DNA of 64,000 nt from Nocardia sp. NBC_00508 (GTDB lineage Bacteria; Actinomycetota; Actinomycetes; Mycobacteriales; Mycobacteriaceae). Where the stretch lies: positions 7,658,613 through 7,722,612 of the forward strand of contig NZ_CP107852.1 of the NCBI RefSeq assembly GCF_036346875.1, written 5' to 3'. The notes under the pieces are model-generated. The model saw only the letters and a list, made by a program, of their open reading frames with translations, did not search any database and was not told where the DNA came from. The position numbers and the translations under genes are program-made. Positions 24,029-33,055 of this stretch are shown in pieces (positions within the stretch are counted from its first letter, which is position 1; each line of letters opens with the position of its first letter).

Positions 24029-24079
24029 CTTGCACCTCCGGTTGAGACTTTTATCCCTGGATCTCAGATGGAAGTCGCA

Positions 24080-24099
24080 GAAGTTTCACCTGAATCTTC
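24080..24099. promoter_or_regulatory. 20-bp imperfect palindrome between the MerR and esterase genes
   Basis: GAAGTTTCACCTGAATCTTC reads GAAG-t-TTCA-cc-TGAA-t-CTTC: 16 of 20 positions are symmetrical. MerR-type regulators bind such dyads between or near the promoter elements. It lies 52 bp from the MerR start and 41 bp from the esterase start. Confidence 0.55.
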
Positions 24100-24140
24100 A
24101 ACGATACTGTCGAGGGCAGTGCCTTTCGAAAGGGGTGTTC

Positions 24141-25358
24141 ATGTCCATTGCCGCATCGATGCATGGAATCGGCCGCCAACTCGACGACCCGGCAAGCCTG
24201 GGCCGTGCCGTCGACGAACTGGTCGCGGCGCGGTCCGAGCCACCGACCCTGCTCGCCCTCGGCGAACCGACCCACGGGATCGAGGCGTTCCCGTTGCTGC
24301 GCAACGAACTCCTCGCTCACCTCGTCGAACGGGGGTACCGGTCGATCGTGCTGGAGACCGATGTCTTCGCCGCGTCCGTTGTCGACGACTACGTGAGCGG
24401 GGCAACGGCGGAGATCGATGCGGTGCTCGCGACCGGGTTCAGCCACGGGTTCGGCGCCGTGCCGGGCAACCGCGAACTCGTCGAATGGCTCCGCGCGCAC
24501 AATGCCGGCCGCGCGCCGCAGGATCGGGTTCGCTTCCACGGCTTCGACGCGCCGCTGGAGTACTCCGGTGCACCGAGCCCGCGACGCGCACTGTCCTGGG
24601 TCAACGACTACCTGCCCGCGGCGCTGCGGCCCGAATCGGTCCGCGACCTCGGCGTGCTGCTCGGCGAGGACGCGGACTGGACGAACCCGGCGGCCATGTT
24701 CGACCCGGCAGCATCCATCGGCGACTCCGACCGTGCTCGCGCGCTGCGCATCGTCGCGGACGATCTCGCCAGCGCTTTGCGCCGCGCGGCACCCGGCCTG
24801 CGCCCCGCCGACCCGACCGGGTACGACCATGCCGTCGCGCACGCGCGCACCGCCCAGGGCCTGCTGCGCTATCACGCGGCCATGGCCGGCCCCGCACCCG
24901 ATCGCATCGCGACCCTGCTCAGCCTGCGCGCCGAGATGATGGCCGAGAACCTGCTCGCGATCGTTGCCCAGGAGCAGCGCCGCGGGCCGAGCCTGGTGTT
25001 CGCGCACAACGTGCACCTCCAGCGTGCGCAGTCCCGCATGCCGGTCGACGAGGATGACGTGAGCTGGGGCAGCGCCGGCGTGCTTGTCGGGCTCACCCTC
25101 GGTGAGCGCTACGCGTTTCTGGCAACCGACGCCAACCCCCACAGCGCCCAAGGCACCCTCCAAGGCGTGTTGGCCGAGGCGACCACCCGCCGCGCCCTGT
25201 TCCCGGCACCGGCCCTGCGCGCCGCGCTTCCCCCGTCGATCGGCACCGGCGAACCGATCGTGCCCGGCCACATCCCGCTCAACCCGGCAGACGTGGACGG
25301 CGCCGACGCGGTCATCTTCGTCGCCGACACCGACGGAAAACGGCATCAGTACTGGTAG
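24141..25358 (+). CDS. Erythromycin esterase-family protein
   Basis: 405 residues from ATG 24141 with AAAGGGG upstream. The active-site set of the EreA/EreB family is in place: LGEPTHGIEAF (Glu 42, His 45), VLETDVFA (Glu 72) and VFAHNVHLQR (His 289, His 292). These correspond to E43, H46, E74, H285 and H288 of EreB as I remember them. True Ere enzymes hydrolyse the macrolactone ester of erythromycin; many homologues have other substrates. The divergent TioE-type regulator and intergenic palindrome suggest inducible expression. Whether it confers macrolide resistance cannot be told from sequence. Confidence 0.85.
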   Translation: MSIAASMHGIGRQLDDPASLGRAVDELVAARSEPPTLLALGEPTHGIEAFPLLRNELLAHLVERGYRSIVLETDVFAASVVDDYVSGATAEIDAVLATGFSHGFGAVPGNRELVEWLRAHNAGRAPQDRVRFHGFDAPLEYSGAPSPRRALSWVNDYLPAALRPESVRDLGVLLGEDADWTNPAAMFDPAASIGDSDRARALRIVADDLASALRRAAPGLRPADPTGYDHAVAHARTAQGLLRYHAAMAGPAPDRIATLLSLRAEMMAENLLAIVAQEQRRGPSLVFAHNVHLQRAQSRMPVDEDDVSWGSAGVLVGLTLGERYAFLATDANPHSAQGTLQGVLAEATTRRALFPAPALRAALPPSIGTGEPIVPGHIPLNPADVDGADAVIFVADTDGKRHQYW

Positions 25359-25396
25359 CGGCACTCGATGCGAGCTGCAGTGACCTACCTGCGCCG

Positions 25397-25651
25397 CTAC
25401 CCACGATCGGCGTCTTCCGGCCGCAGACCCGGTCCGCTGCTCCGAACTCGGTCATCGTGGAATTCGATCCGGTAGATCGCGGGCATCGGCATCGCCTGGG
25501 AGAACCCCCTATTCACTCCTGGGTAGCCGAATCCCAGACGCTCGGCGTGCGCCTTGCCTTCCTCGGTCAGCGACCGCCCGTCATCGCCTGGTCCGCCTGG
25601 GCGCGGAGGGAAAGGCTGGGCGTGACGTACCAGAACGATGGTGGACCGCAT
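25397..25651 (-). pseudogene. Histidine phosphatase (phosphoglycerate-mutase-like), internally deleted
   Basis: The frame starts with the canonical LVRHAQPFPPRPGGPGDDG and SLTEEGKAHAERLG, the RHx motif and first helix of the family. After about 40 residues it jumps to what looks like the family C-terminus (RGFSQAMPMPAIYRIEFHDD). Real proteins have about 150 residues between, including the second catalytic His. At 84 residues this is an in-frame internal deletion and should not be active. No neighbour depends on it. Confidence 0.6.
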
Positions 25652-25790
25652 CGGTCAACTATTCCAGTCTGTTGCGATCGAGCATTTCGTCCGGTCGATC
25701 CTCTTGCCGCACCTCGGCACTGGTGAGGGCTGGCGGCCTGCTCCGCCGAGTTCCGAATGACCTGCAAAGCAAGTGCCGGTGGCGACCGAT

Positions 25791-27476
25791 CTAGGTTTGG
25801 TCTTCCCGTGCAGCAGGCCACAGGTCGATGTGGGTGAGCGGGGTGCGGCGGCCGGGTGGGCGCAGGTCGCGCGAGCCGTGGTCGGTGTTCAGGGCCGAGC
25901 GTGCTTGTGCCAGATAGTGTTCGGCGTGGCGGGCGTCAGGGTGGCGGCGGCGGGCTTCGGCGAGCCACCCGGTGGCTTGGCGGAGGGCTTCGGTGTGGGT
26001 GAGGGGCGGGTCGGTGGGCAGCAGCAGGGTGGCGTGGTCGGGGGCGACGACGATCGCGGAGCCGAGGTGTTGCAGGCAACGTCCGATGCCGTGGTCGTCG
26101 TCGAGGACGAGGTAGGCGGTCAGGGCGAGTTGCCAGCAGCGCAGGGCGCGGCGGGGTTCGCCGCGGGCCCACCACAGCACGCCGATGGTCTCGTGGGTCT
26201 GGGCGCGTCCGTTGGGGTCTCGGCCGGTTCGGGTGAGGGATTCGGCCAGCTCGAGACGATCGCCTGCGGCGTCGAGCCGTCCCTGCCCGATGTGTACGAC
26301 GGCGAGGTTGATCAGGGCGCACACCTCGCCGGAGACGTCGTCGCGGGGCAGCAGCCACCACGCGGCTTCCAACTGATCGGCCACGGCCTCCAGGTCCGGC
26401 GGTTCGCCGCCGAACTGTCGCAGCGCCTCGCGGTGTTCCCAGCGGGCGGCCAGGCTCGTCGACAGCCGCCACGGACGGTAGCGTCGTGGCCGTTGCGCAA
26501 GCCGATCCGCCCGCAGCAACACCAGATCGCGGTTCAGCTCGTCGAGGCCGGACAGCGAGCTCAGATCGGCCGCCACGCCACGCCCGTTCTCCCCCAACCC
26601 GATTCGGGCGTACCACACGTCGAGGGCATCGCCGAGCCGAACCAGGTGTGCGAGCGCGGCGGCGGGGAGTTGCACCCCAGAGTTCGCGCACGCCGCCACC
26701 AGCGCACACAGATACCGTTCCTCGGTTTCGAACCACCGTCGAGCTCCCGCGGCGAAGCGCCGTGATTCCAGCGCGATCGCCCAGCGGTCGGCTCGGTCGG
26801 CGTAGTGGTGCAGCAAGGCGGTGACCGCGGCGCCCCACTGCGGTCTTGCCGTCACCGTCGCCCGATTCGGCAGCTTGGGCACTTGGCGCACCCGGAACCG
26901 CTGTGCTCCATGCTCGGCCAGGATGCCGCGGCGTCGCAAGTCCTGCAGCTGCATCGCCGCGGTGGGCGCCGAGGGTTCGCGCGCCAGCGGCAGCCTGCCG
27001 TCGGTGTCGCGAATGGCGTTGAGCACGGCGAGCAGCGCGACGCTCTCGTAGTCACGCACGGGCAGGTCTCGCAGCACCGTGGCGACAGGATCACCGTCCA
27101 GTGCGGAGACCCGCCACGGTGGCCGCGGATACCGGCGCGGTGCACGGTCCGCCAGCGCGGGGCCCGGTTCGATCAGACCCGCGATCAGGTCCATCTCGCG
27201 GGCGGTGCGCACCTTCATGCCGTATCCGGCGGCGAACCGGTACAGCGCGTAGGTCGCCGCCACGGCGATGAACAGCACCGACAGCCAGCGCAGGGTGCCG
27301 TTGAGAAACTGGACGAGGGCGTTCTCGCCGAAGGAGTTGACCACGAGGGTGCGTACCAACTCGAACAACACGGTGTAGGCCACGACCGACGCGGTGCCCA
27401 GAAACCCTTGCCAGATCGACGACCTCGGCGTCGCGGTCTGCGCTGCCGCCTCGGTGTGTTCGGTGTGCGTGCTCAC
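25791..27476 (-). CDS. Membrane-anchored TPR-like protein of unknown function
   Basis: 561 residues from ATG 27476. Two membrane helices near the N-terminus (LGTASVVAYTVLFELVRTLV and WLSVLFIAVAATYALYRFAA) leave the rest in the cytoplasm or outside as a helical array. A winged-helix-like piece (MQLQDLRRRGILAEHGAQRF) sits around residue 190. The C-terminal part has TPR-like helix pairs such as CALINLAVVHIGQGRLDAAG, AQTHETIGVLWWARGEPRRA and LRCWQLALTAYLVLDDD. It is the last gene of an apparent operon with a permease and a binding lipoprotein, 49 bp after the permease stop. It could be a scaffold or sensor for the importer. I do not recognise the family. Confidence 0.75.
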   Translation of the reverse strand: MSTHTEHTEAAAQTATPRSSIWQGFLGTASVVAYTVLFELVRTLVVNSFGENALVQFLNGTLRWLSVLFIAVAATYALYRFAAGYGMKVRTAREMDLIAGLIEPGPALADRAPRRYPRPPWRVSALDGDPVATVLRDLPVRDYESVALLAVLNAIRDTDGRLPLAREPSAPTAAMQLQDLRRRGILAEHGAQRFRVRQVPKLPNRATVTARPQWGAAVTALLHHYADRADRWAIALESRRFAAGARRWFETEERYLCALVAACANSGVQLPAAALAHLVRLGDALDVWYARIGLGENGRGVAADLSSLSGLDELNRDLVLLRADRLAQRPRRYRPWRLSTSLAARWEHREALRQFGGEPPDLEAVADQLEAAWWLLPRDDVSGEVCALINLAVVHIGQGRLDAAGDRLELAESLTRTGRDPNGRAQTHETIGVLWWARGEPRRALRCWQLALTAYLVLDDDHGIGRCLQHLGSAIVVAPDHATLLLPTDPPLTHTEALRQATGWLAEARRRHPDARHAEHYLAQARSALNTDHGSRDLRPPGRRTPLTHIDLWPAAREDQT

Positions 27477-27525
27477 CGGGCCACCTCCCTCGTCATGCCG
27501 GATGATCCCGGCGACTCGGCCTGCC

Positions 27526-29337
27526 TCATCGCAGCACTCCCCCGGTCAGTCCCGGCACCAGCCAACGCCGCCAGGTCGCCAGCAGCAGCGCCACCGGCAA
27601 AACCGCCGACACCAGCGATCCCGCGGCCAGTTGCGCGGCGTTCTCGCCGAACTGCCGCGCCTCGCCCCACAGCAGCAGCGACCACGGGCTGGCACCCGCT
27701 CCGCTGACGACGAGTCCGATGAAGAAGTCGTTCCACACCTGGACGAATTCGAGTACCGCCACCGCCCCCAGCGCGGGTCCCGCGGAGGCCAGCACCCGGC
27801 GCGCGATCGTGCCCGGACCGGCCAGGCCGTGCAAAGCGTCGGCGGCGGCGCTGCCCGGCGGCGCGAGCATGGCGCCGCGCAGGACGAGAATCGCGATCGG
27901 CAGTCCGGCGGCGGCGTGCACCAGGATCAACGGGATTCTCGTCCCGGACAGTTCATAGGCGCCGATGAAGCCGTCGAGCGGCCCGAGATAGGTCTGCGCC
28001 GGGATCACCGCGAGCACCACCAGCCCCACCACGGCCAGCCGCGCCGCGGGCCCGTTCGGGCGCAGCGCCGCCAACCGATAGGCCACCGGCACCGCCGCGG
28101 TCACCACGACAACCGTCACGATCCCCGCCACCCACGCGGTGGTCTGCAACGCGCGCCACAGCCCGTCGTCGCCCCACACCAGGCCGAATGCCGAGAATCC
28201 GAACCCCTCGTGCCCGAGCACCGAGGTGTAGGCGAGCACCCCGATCGGAAACAGAGTCAGTACCGAGACGCCGGCGATACCGGCCGCGCGCACCGGACCG
28301 AGGTGACGCCTCCCGGTCATCGAAACCGCTTGCGTCGCCGACCAACTCGCGCGATGTCGGCGCACGTCCAGTTGCAGCAACCACGCGACCGCGCCGACGA
28401 GCACTGCCAGCGGCAGCGCGTAGGCGGCCGCGGCACCGGAATCGACGTCCGACAGCCGCCACCAGTGCACGGTCGCGCTGTCCACCTGGTACTCGAGTGC
28501 CGCGGGCACCCCGATCAGCACGACGTCGAACACTCGCGCCGCCGCGACCCCGACCCCCAGCCCGCCGACCAGCACGACCGGCCGCAGCAACTCGTACAAC
28601 CGCACCACCAGCGGCCTACCGTCGTCGCGATCCAGGTATCCGGCGCGCGCCGGATCGGCCTCGATCGCATGAATTCCCGCCCGGAACATTGCGGTGAGAA
28701 ACCCCAGCCAGGTCCACAGGAACGCCGAACCCAGCATCGCCGCCAGCCACCACCGGTAGGTCTGCACGTCCTCGATGCCCAGCCACCGCGGGCCGTAGCC
28801 GAAGATCACCCGGAACGCCACGCCGGACACGAACGCCGACACCCCGAACGGCACGATCAACGGCAACCACAGCCACCGCGCCGCCCGCCCCCACCAGGCG
28901 ATCGCCAACGCCATGACCAGCAGCCCGACCCCGAACGCCACCCACAGCAAGGTGCGCAGGTAGGCGCCGCGGCCGTCGGCGGTCATCGTGCCGTCCAGCA
29001 GCCGCAGCCCGCCGGCCATCGCTGCGATCGACAACAGCCACACCAGGATTCGCCGCCATCGCCCCGCCGCCCGCCCGCGCAGCAGGATGGGCAGCAGCAC
29101 ACTCGCCACGATGATGGGGCACGCGAGCACAACGCTCGGGCGCGCCTGAGCGGCGATGAGCACCGTCCATCCCGTCGGAACGACCAGCAACGCCACCGTC
29201 AGCACCGTCGCGGGCAGCCCCGCCGCCCAGCCGAGCCAGCGCCGCGGCCTGCCGCCCGGGACCAGCGGTCCCCGCATGCGGCGCGTGGCCAGCTCGATCC
29301 GTAGTCCGTTGACTGCCAAGTCCGTCGGCGACGTCAT
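27526..29337 (-). CDS. ABC sugar-type permease, two permease halves joined in one polypeptide
   Basis: 603 residues from ATG 29337, overlapping the TGA of the binding-protein gene (ATGA). The first half has about six helices and the MalF-like coupling segment AMFRAGIHAIEADPARAGYL. The second half starts near VRAAGIAGVSVLTLFPIGVL and has the MalG-like segment ADALHGLAGPGTIARRVLAS before a VQVWNDFFIGLVV helix. The EAA-loop pattern thus occurs twice, so one protein seems to replace the usual MalF plus MalG pair. No ATP-binding subunit is encoded nearby; actinobacterial sugar importers often share an MsmK/UgpC-like ATPase encoded elsewhere. Substrate unknown. Confidence 0.82.
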   Translation of the reverse strand: MTSPTDLAVNGLRIELATRRMRGPLVPGGRPRRWLGWAAGLPATVLTVALLVVPTGWTVLIAAQARPSVVLACPIIVASVLLPILLRGRAAGRWRRILVWLLSIAAMAGGLRLLDGTMTADGRGAYLRTLLWVAFGVGLLVMALAIAWWGRAARWLWLPLIVPFGVSAFVSGVAFRVIFGYGPRWLGIEDVQTYRWWLAAMLGSAFLWTWLGFLTAMFRAGIHAIEADPARAGYLDRDDGRPLVVRLYELLRPVVLVGGLGVGVAAARVFDVVLIGVPAALEYQVDSATVHWWRLSDVDSGAAAAYALPLAVLVGAVAWLLQLDVRRHRASWSATQAVSMTGRRHLGPVRAAGIAGVSVLTLFPIGVLAYTSVLGHEGFGFSAFGLVWGDDGLWRALQTTAWVAGIVTVVVVTAAVPVAYRLAALRPNGPAARLAVVGLVVLAVIPAQTYLGPLDGFIGAYELSGTRIPLILVHAAAGLPIAILVLRGAMLAPPGSAAADALHGLAGPGTIARRVLASAGPALGAVAVLEFVQVWNDFFIGLVVSGAGASPWSLLLWGEARQFGENAAQLAAGSLVSAVLPVALLLATWRRWLVPGLTGGVLR

Positions 29338-30626
29338 CGGCGCCGCCGCTCGAAGTCGTCGAGCGCGGCGATCGCTCGATCGATGGACTCGGTCACCGGT
29401 GTCGGTGCGCCGTCTCCGACGGCGATCAGGAACTCCGTCAGCACCCGCCACAATCCTTCCCGCCCGCCCACCGCGCCGATCCGATCGGACAGGTCGAAGG
29501 CGCTGCGCGCATTCAGCTCCCGGGCCGAGGGCGCCAGCAGCGGCGAATAGTCGGCCTCGGTGCGCAGGTTCGGCGCGAGGAACCCGCCGTAGCGTTCGAT
29601 CCACGGCAGCGGCGCCGCGGCGCCGGCCAGTTTCTCGACGAGTTCGCCCGCGCGCCCGCTCGCCTCCCGCGTCACCACCATCACGTCGCCGCCGACGATC
29701 TTCGGCCGCCCCGGCACGGCCGTGACGGACGGGAAAGGCGCGACACCGACCACGTCGTGCACGTTGCGGCCGGACGCGCGTACCCCGCTGCGCACAATCG
29801 GTTCCGCGAAATCGGGCGCGACGACCGCCGCTGCGCGGCGATGCTCGAACACATCCCGAATGGCGTCGGGGAACTGCCTGGTCAACGCGACTCCGACGCC
29901 GCCGGGAAAGGCATGGCGGTGCCCCCACAGAACTCCTAGGTGCCCGAACGCCGCCCGCACCGCCGGGTTGTCCCACTCCCGATCGGTTTTCGACGCCAAT
30001 TCGCCGTAGATCCTGGGGGATTCGGCCAGCAAAACGTTTTCGAAGAAGTCGGTCAGCACCCATCCGTCGGCGGCGGCGAGTGCGAGCAGGCGAATCTGGG
30101 ACTGCGCCAGCACCTCCATCCGATTCACCCAGTCCGAGAGGGTCCATTCGGCCGGATCGCCGAGGCGGCGGGCGGCGAACTGCTGCCGGTCGAACCACAC
30201 CAGTGACTTGTCGGCCGCCTTGAACGGCACGCCGAATGGTTTGCTGTCGTGGCTCAGCAGGTGTTGCCAGTGCTCGGCGTACCGCGTCCCGAGTGGGTCG
30301 GTCCACACCGTCTCCGCGATCGGCCGCAGTTTGCGTCGTGCGGCGAGCGCCTGCACCTGCCCCGCTTGCGGGAGCATCACCACGTCCGGCGCGGACCGGC
30401 CACCGGCGGTGAACGCGGTGTCGGTGTTGTCTCCGAGCGGGATCACCTCGACCTCGAAGCCGAGGTGCAGTGCGTCCACCACGGCATGGAAGGCCGCCAG
30501 TTCCGATCCGCTCCAGGACACCCCGACCCGCACCGCATCCGCGCTGCCCAACAGCAGATCCGGTGCGCACGCGGCGGCAAGCGGGATGACCAGTCCCGCT
30601 TGCAGCGCCGCTCTGCGCGTCCCCAT
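29334..30626 (-). CDS. ABC transporter substrate-binding lipoprotein (family 1, sugar-type)
   Basis: 430 residues from ATG 30626. The start MGTRRAALQAGLVIPLAAAC has a twin Arg followed by a lipobox, so the protein is likely a lipoprotein anchored at Cys 20. The mature part follows the extracellular solute-binding family 1 pattern: DVVMLPQAGQVQALAARRKL, GVPFKAADKSLVWFDRQ, FENVLLAESPRIYGELAS and GDVMVVTREASG. The stop overlaps the start of the permease gene. The promoter must lie in the 180-bp divergent region shared with the P450 operon. Ligand unknown; a sugar or polyol is the usual class. Confidence 0.85.
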   Translation of the reverse strand: MGTRRAALQAGLVIPLAAACAPDLLLGSADAVRVGVSWSGSELAAFHAVVDALHLGFEVEVIPLGDNTDTAFTAGGRSAPDVVMLPQAGQVQALAARRKLRPIAETVWTDPLGTRYAEHWQHLLSHDSKPFGVPFKAADKSLVWFDRQQFAARRLGDPAEWTLSDWVNRMEVLAQSQIRLLALAAADGWVLTDFFENVLLAESPRIYGELASKTDREWDNPAVRAAFGHLGVLWGHRHAFPGGVGVALTRQFPDAIRDVFEHRRAAAVVAPDFAEPIVRSGVRASGRNVHDVVGVAPFPSVTAVPGRPKIVGGDVMVVTREASGRAGELVEKLAGAAAPLPWIERYGGFLAPNLRTEADYSPLLAPSARELNARSAFDLSDRIGAVGGREGLWRVLTEFLIAVGDGAPTPVTESIDRAIAALDDFERRRR

Positions 30627-30747
30627 CGACCCCCGATGCCATTGCGTGCCAATCGAACTCGATTATGCGTCATCGGCGCCGCTTCGGTGGGCGAGTTGAC
30701 GATCTTCGCACCCGGCGATCCTTTGTCGAGTGACGCTTGCCACACTC

Positions 30748-30787
30748 GGTACGTGAGCGTACCGTAGCTCTGGTACATCGGAGTACC
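30748..30787. promoter_or_regulatory. Twin palindromic operators upstream of the P450 operon
   Basis: Two similar palindromes: GGTACGTGAGCGTACC (30748-30763, 6-bp arms) and GGTACATCGGAGTACC (30772-30787, 5-bp arms), with centres 24 bp apart. Both share GGTAC...GTACC and lie just upstream of the P450 start. Such paired sites suit a TetR-type dimer; the TetR gene at the end of the same operon is the natural candidate. The SBP gene on the other side could be affected too. Confidence 0.7.
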
Positions 30788-30806
30788 ACGCGAGGGAGGT
30801 GGGCGT

Positions 30807-32153
30807 ATGCCCGCTGTCAGACTGCCCGAGGGTCCATCTACGCCGCCGATCGTGCAGAGCCTCGAGCTTTTCACCGGGCGAACCCGGACGTGGCGGCGCA
30901 TGCAGGGACGCTTCGGTTCGGCGTTCACCATCCACATGCCCAGATTCGGGCGGGTGGTCGTCCTCGCCGAGCCCGCCGAAATCAAGGCGTTGTTCACCGC
31001 CGGGACCGACGTCGTCGACAACATCGACACCAACCTCGGCGAATTCCTCGGCCCGGGCTCGCTGTTCGCGCTCACCGGCGCCGAACATCGCAAGCAGCGC
31101 AAATTGCTCACCCCGCCCTTCCACGGTCGACGGCTCACCGTGTACGAGGCGCTGATCGAAGAAGAAGCGGTCCGCGAGATGGCGTCCTGGCCCTCGGGCC
31201 AGGAGTTCGCCACGATGGACTCGATGATGCGGATCACGCTGAATGTGATCCTGCGTGCGGTGTTCGGCGCCGAGGGCGCGGAGTTCGAGCAACTACGCGA
31301 ACTGCTACCCAAACTGGTTCTGATCGGGTCGGCGCTCGCGGCGATTCCGGTGCCGAAGGGAATGCTGGGCCGGTTCGGCCCCTGGTCCCGGTTCCAGGCC
31401 TACCGCCGCCGCTACGACGAGATCGTGGACCGGCTCATCGACCGCGCCGCCGCCGACGAGCGGATCGCCGAGCGTGACGACGTGCTGGCGATGATGCTGC
31501 AATCCCGATACGACGACGGCTCCGCCATGAGCCGCGGCGAGATCGCCGACGAACTGCTCACCCTGCTCACCGCCGGTCACGAGACCACCGCGACGACCCT
31601 GGCCTGGACGATCGAACGGCTGCGCAGGCATCCGGACGTGCTGCGTCGCCTGGTCACCGAAGCCGACGCGGGCGGTGCGCAACTGCGTGAGGCCACGCTG
31701 CTGGAGGTGCAACGCGTCCGGCCGGTGATCGACCTGACGGCACGCACCGTCCGGGCGGAATCGATGCAGCTGGGGCGATGGAACCTGCCGAAGGGCCAGA
31801 ACGTCGTGGTCAGCATCCGGCTGATGCACGACAACGAGGATCTGTTCCCGAACGCCCGCACCTTCGACCCCGACCGATTCGTCGGTGTCCGGCCGGGCAC
31901 CTTCAGCTGGATTCCGTTCGGCGGCGGCCAACGCCGGTGCATCGGCGCCGCGTTCGCCACGATGGAGATGAACGTCGTCCTGCGCACCCTGCTGCGCGAT
32001 TTCACGCTGGAACCCACCGACGCCCGAGATGAGCGACCGCACTTCCGTGGCGTCGCGCTGGTCCCCGCCAAGAAGGGCCGAGCCGTGGTGCACCGCCGCT
32101 CCCCGCGCCGCACCGCGCCCGACCGCGATCGCGCCGCCGAGGTGACCGCATGA
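30807..32153 (+). CDS. Cytochrome P450
   Basis: 448 residues from ATG 30807 with GGGAGGTGGG upstream. Landmarks are the I-helix oxygen-binding motif TAGHETTATTLAW, a K-helix segment EATLLEVQRVRPVIDL (ExxR-type, EVQR) and the heme-binding loop FGGGQRRCIGAAFA with the ligand Cys about 378. It resembles mycobacterial-type CYPs acting on lipids or terpenoids, fed electrons by a ferredoxin and reductase encoded elsewhere. It is the first gene of an overlapping operon: its TGA overlaps the ATG of the hydrolase (32150-32153). The substrate is unknown; with the BVMO, SDR and hydrolase downstream, stepwise oxidation of a hydrophobic ketone or lipid is plausible. Confidence 0.93.
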   Translation: MPAVRLPEGPSTPPIVQSLELFTGRTRTWRRMQGRFGSAFTIHMPRFGRVVVLAEPAEIKALFTAGTDVVDNIDTNLGEFLGPGSLFALTGAEHRKQRKLLTPPFHGRRLTVYEALIEEEAVREMASWPSGQEFATMDSMMRITLNVILRAVFGAEGAEFEQLRELLPKLVLIGSALAAIPVPKGMLGRFGPWSRFQAYRRRYDEIVDRLIDRAAADERIAERDDVLAMMLQSRYDDGSAMSRGEIADELLTLLTAGHETTATTLAWTIERLRRHPDVLRRLVTEADAGGAQLREATLLEVQRVRPVIDLTARTVRAESMQLGRWNLPKGQNVVVSIRLMHDNEDLFPNARTFDPDRFVGVRPGTFSWIPFGGGQRRCIGAAFATMEMNVVLRTLLRDFTLEPTDARDERPHFRGVALVPAKKGRAVVHRRSPRRTAPDRDRAAEVTA

Positions 32154-33055
32154 CCGAGCGATTCGCCCACATCGGCCGCGGTGTCACCCTGGCCTACGAC
32201 CAACTGGACAGCGGCGGCGTCCCGCTCGTGCTGGTCGGCGGGCTGGGCCAGCAAATCCACGACTGGCCCGACGGATTGTGCGAGCTGCTGGCGGCGCGCG
32301 GCTACGAGGTGATTCGATTCGACAATCGCGATGCGGGTGCATCGACGCACGGCGACTTCCCACCACCGGGTCCGGTCGATTTCCTCCGCAAGCGCTGGCA
32401 TCGCGACCAATACGATCTCACCGACCTGGCCGCGGACACCGTCGGCATGCTCGACGCGCTGGAACTGCCGTCCGCGCACTTGGTCGGCATGTCGATGGGC
32501 GGGATGATCGCGCAGACCGTCGCCGCGCGCTACCCGTCCCGGGTCGACTCGCTGACCTCGATCATGTCCACCACCGGCGCCGCCCGGGTGGGACGCCCGG
32601 CGTGGTCGACCTGGCGATTGATGTTCAGCCGACCGGCGCGCGACCGCGCCGAGCATATTGATCACACGGTGCGCATGTACCGGCACATCTCCTCGACCGG
32701 ATATCCGTTCGACGAGCCCGCGGTCCGCGTAGCGGCAGCCACGACCTGGGATCGCGACCCCGCGTCGGCCGCCGGTGTCGGCCGTCAGCTCGCCGGCATC
32801 CTGAAATCCGGTGATCGGACCGGGGAGCTGCGCGCGGTCACCACGCCCACGCTGATCCTGCACGGTGACCGCGACCTGATGGTCGCCCCGACCGGCGCGG
32901 CCGCGACCGCTCGCGCCATTCCGGGCGCCCGCCTGCACACCCTTCCCGGGATGGGCCACGACCTGCCCGCCGCGGCATGGCCGACGCTCGCCGACCTCAT
33001 CCACGACCACATCCGCACATCCGAGGCAAGGAGCACCGATGCCCCGCACCCCTAG
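32150..33055 (+). CDS. Alpha/beta-hydrolase
   Basis: 301 residues. The nucleophile elbow is GMSMGGMIAQ, the oxyanion region LVLVGGLGQQIHDW, the acid Asp lies around LILHGDRDLMV and the His around LPGMGHDLP. Family: esterases and lactone or epoxide hydrolases of the 3-oxoadipate enol-lactonase type. It starts inside the P450 stop and its own 3' end overlaps the SDR gene by 17 bp, so expression is tightly linked. Following a Baeyer-Villiger enzyme, it could open the ester or lactone that enzyme makes. Confidence 0.9.
   Translation: MTERFAHIGRGVTLAYDQLDSGGVPLVLVGGLGQQIHDWPDGLCELLAARGYEVIRFDNRDAGASTHGDFPPPGPVDFLRKRWHRDQYDLTDLAADTVGMLDALELPSAHLVGMSMGGMIAQTVAARYPSRVDSLTSIMSTTGAARVGRPAWSTWRLMFSRPARDRAEHIDHTVRMYRHISSTGYPFDEPAVRVAAATTWDRDPASAAGVGRQLAGILKSGDRTGELRAVTTPTLILHGDRDLMVAPTGAAATARAIPGARLHTLPGMGHDLPAAAWPTLADLIHDHIRTSEARSTDAPHP

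Noticed and set aside
27526..30642. A single 1038-codon frame through the permease and binding-protein genes
   Set aside because: Its first 430 codons are out of phase with the clear lipoprotein frame; only the part from 29337 is the permease. Not a real fusion of binding protein and permease.
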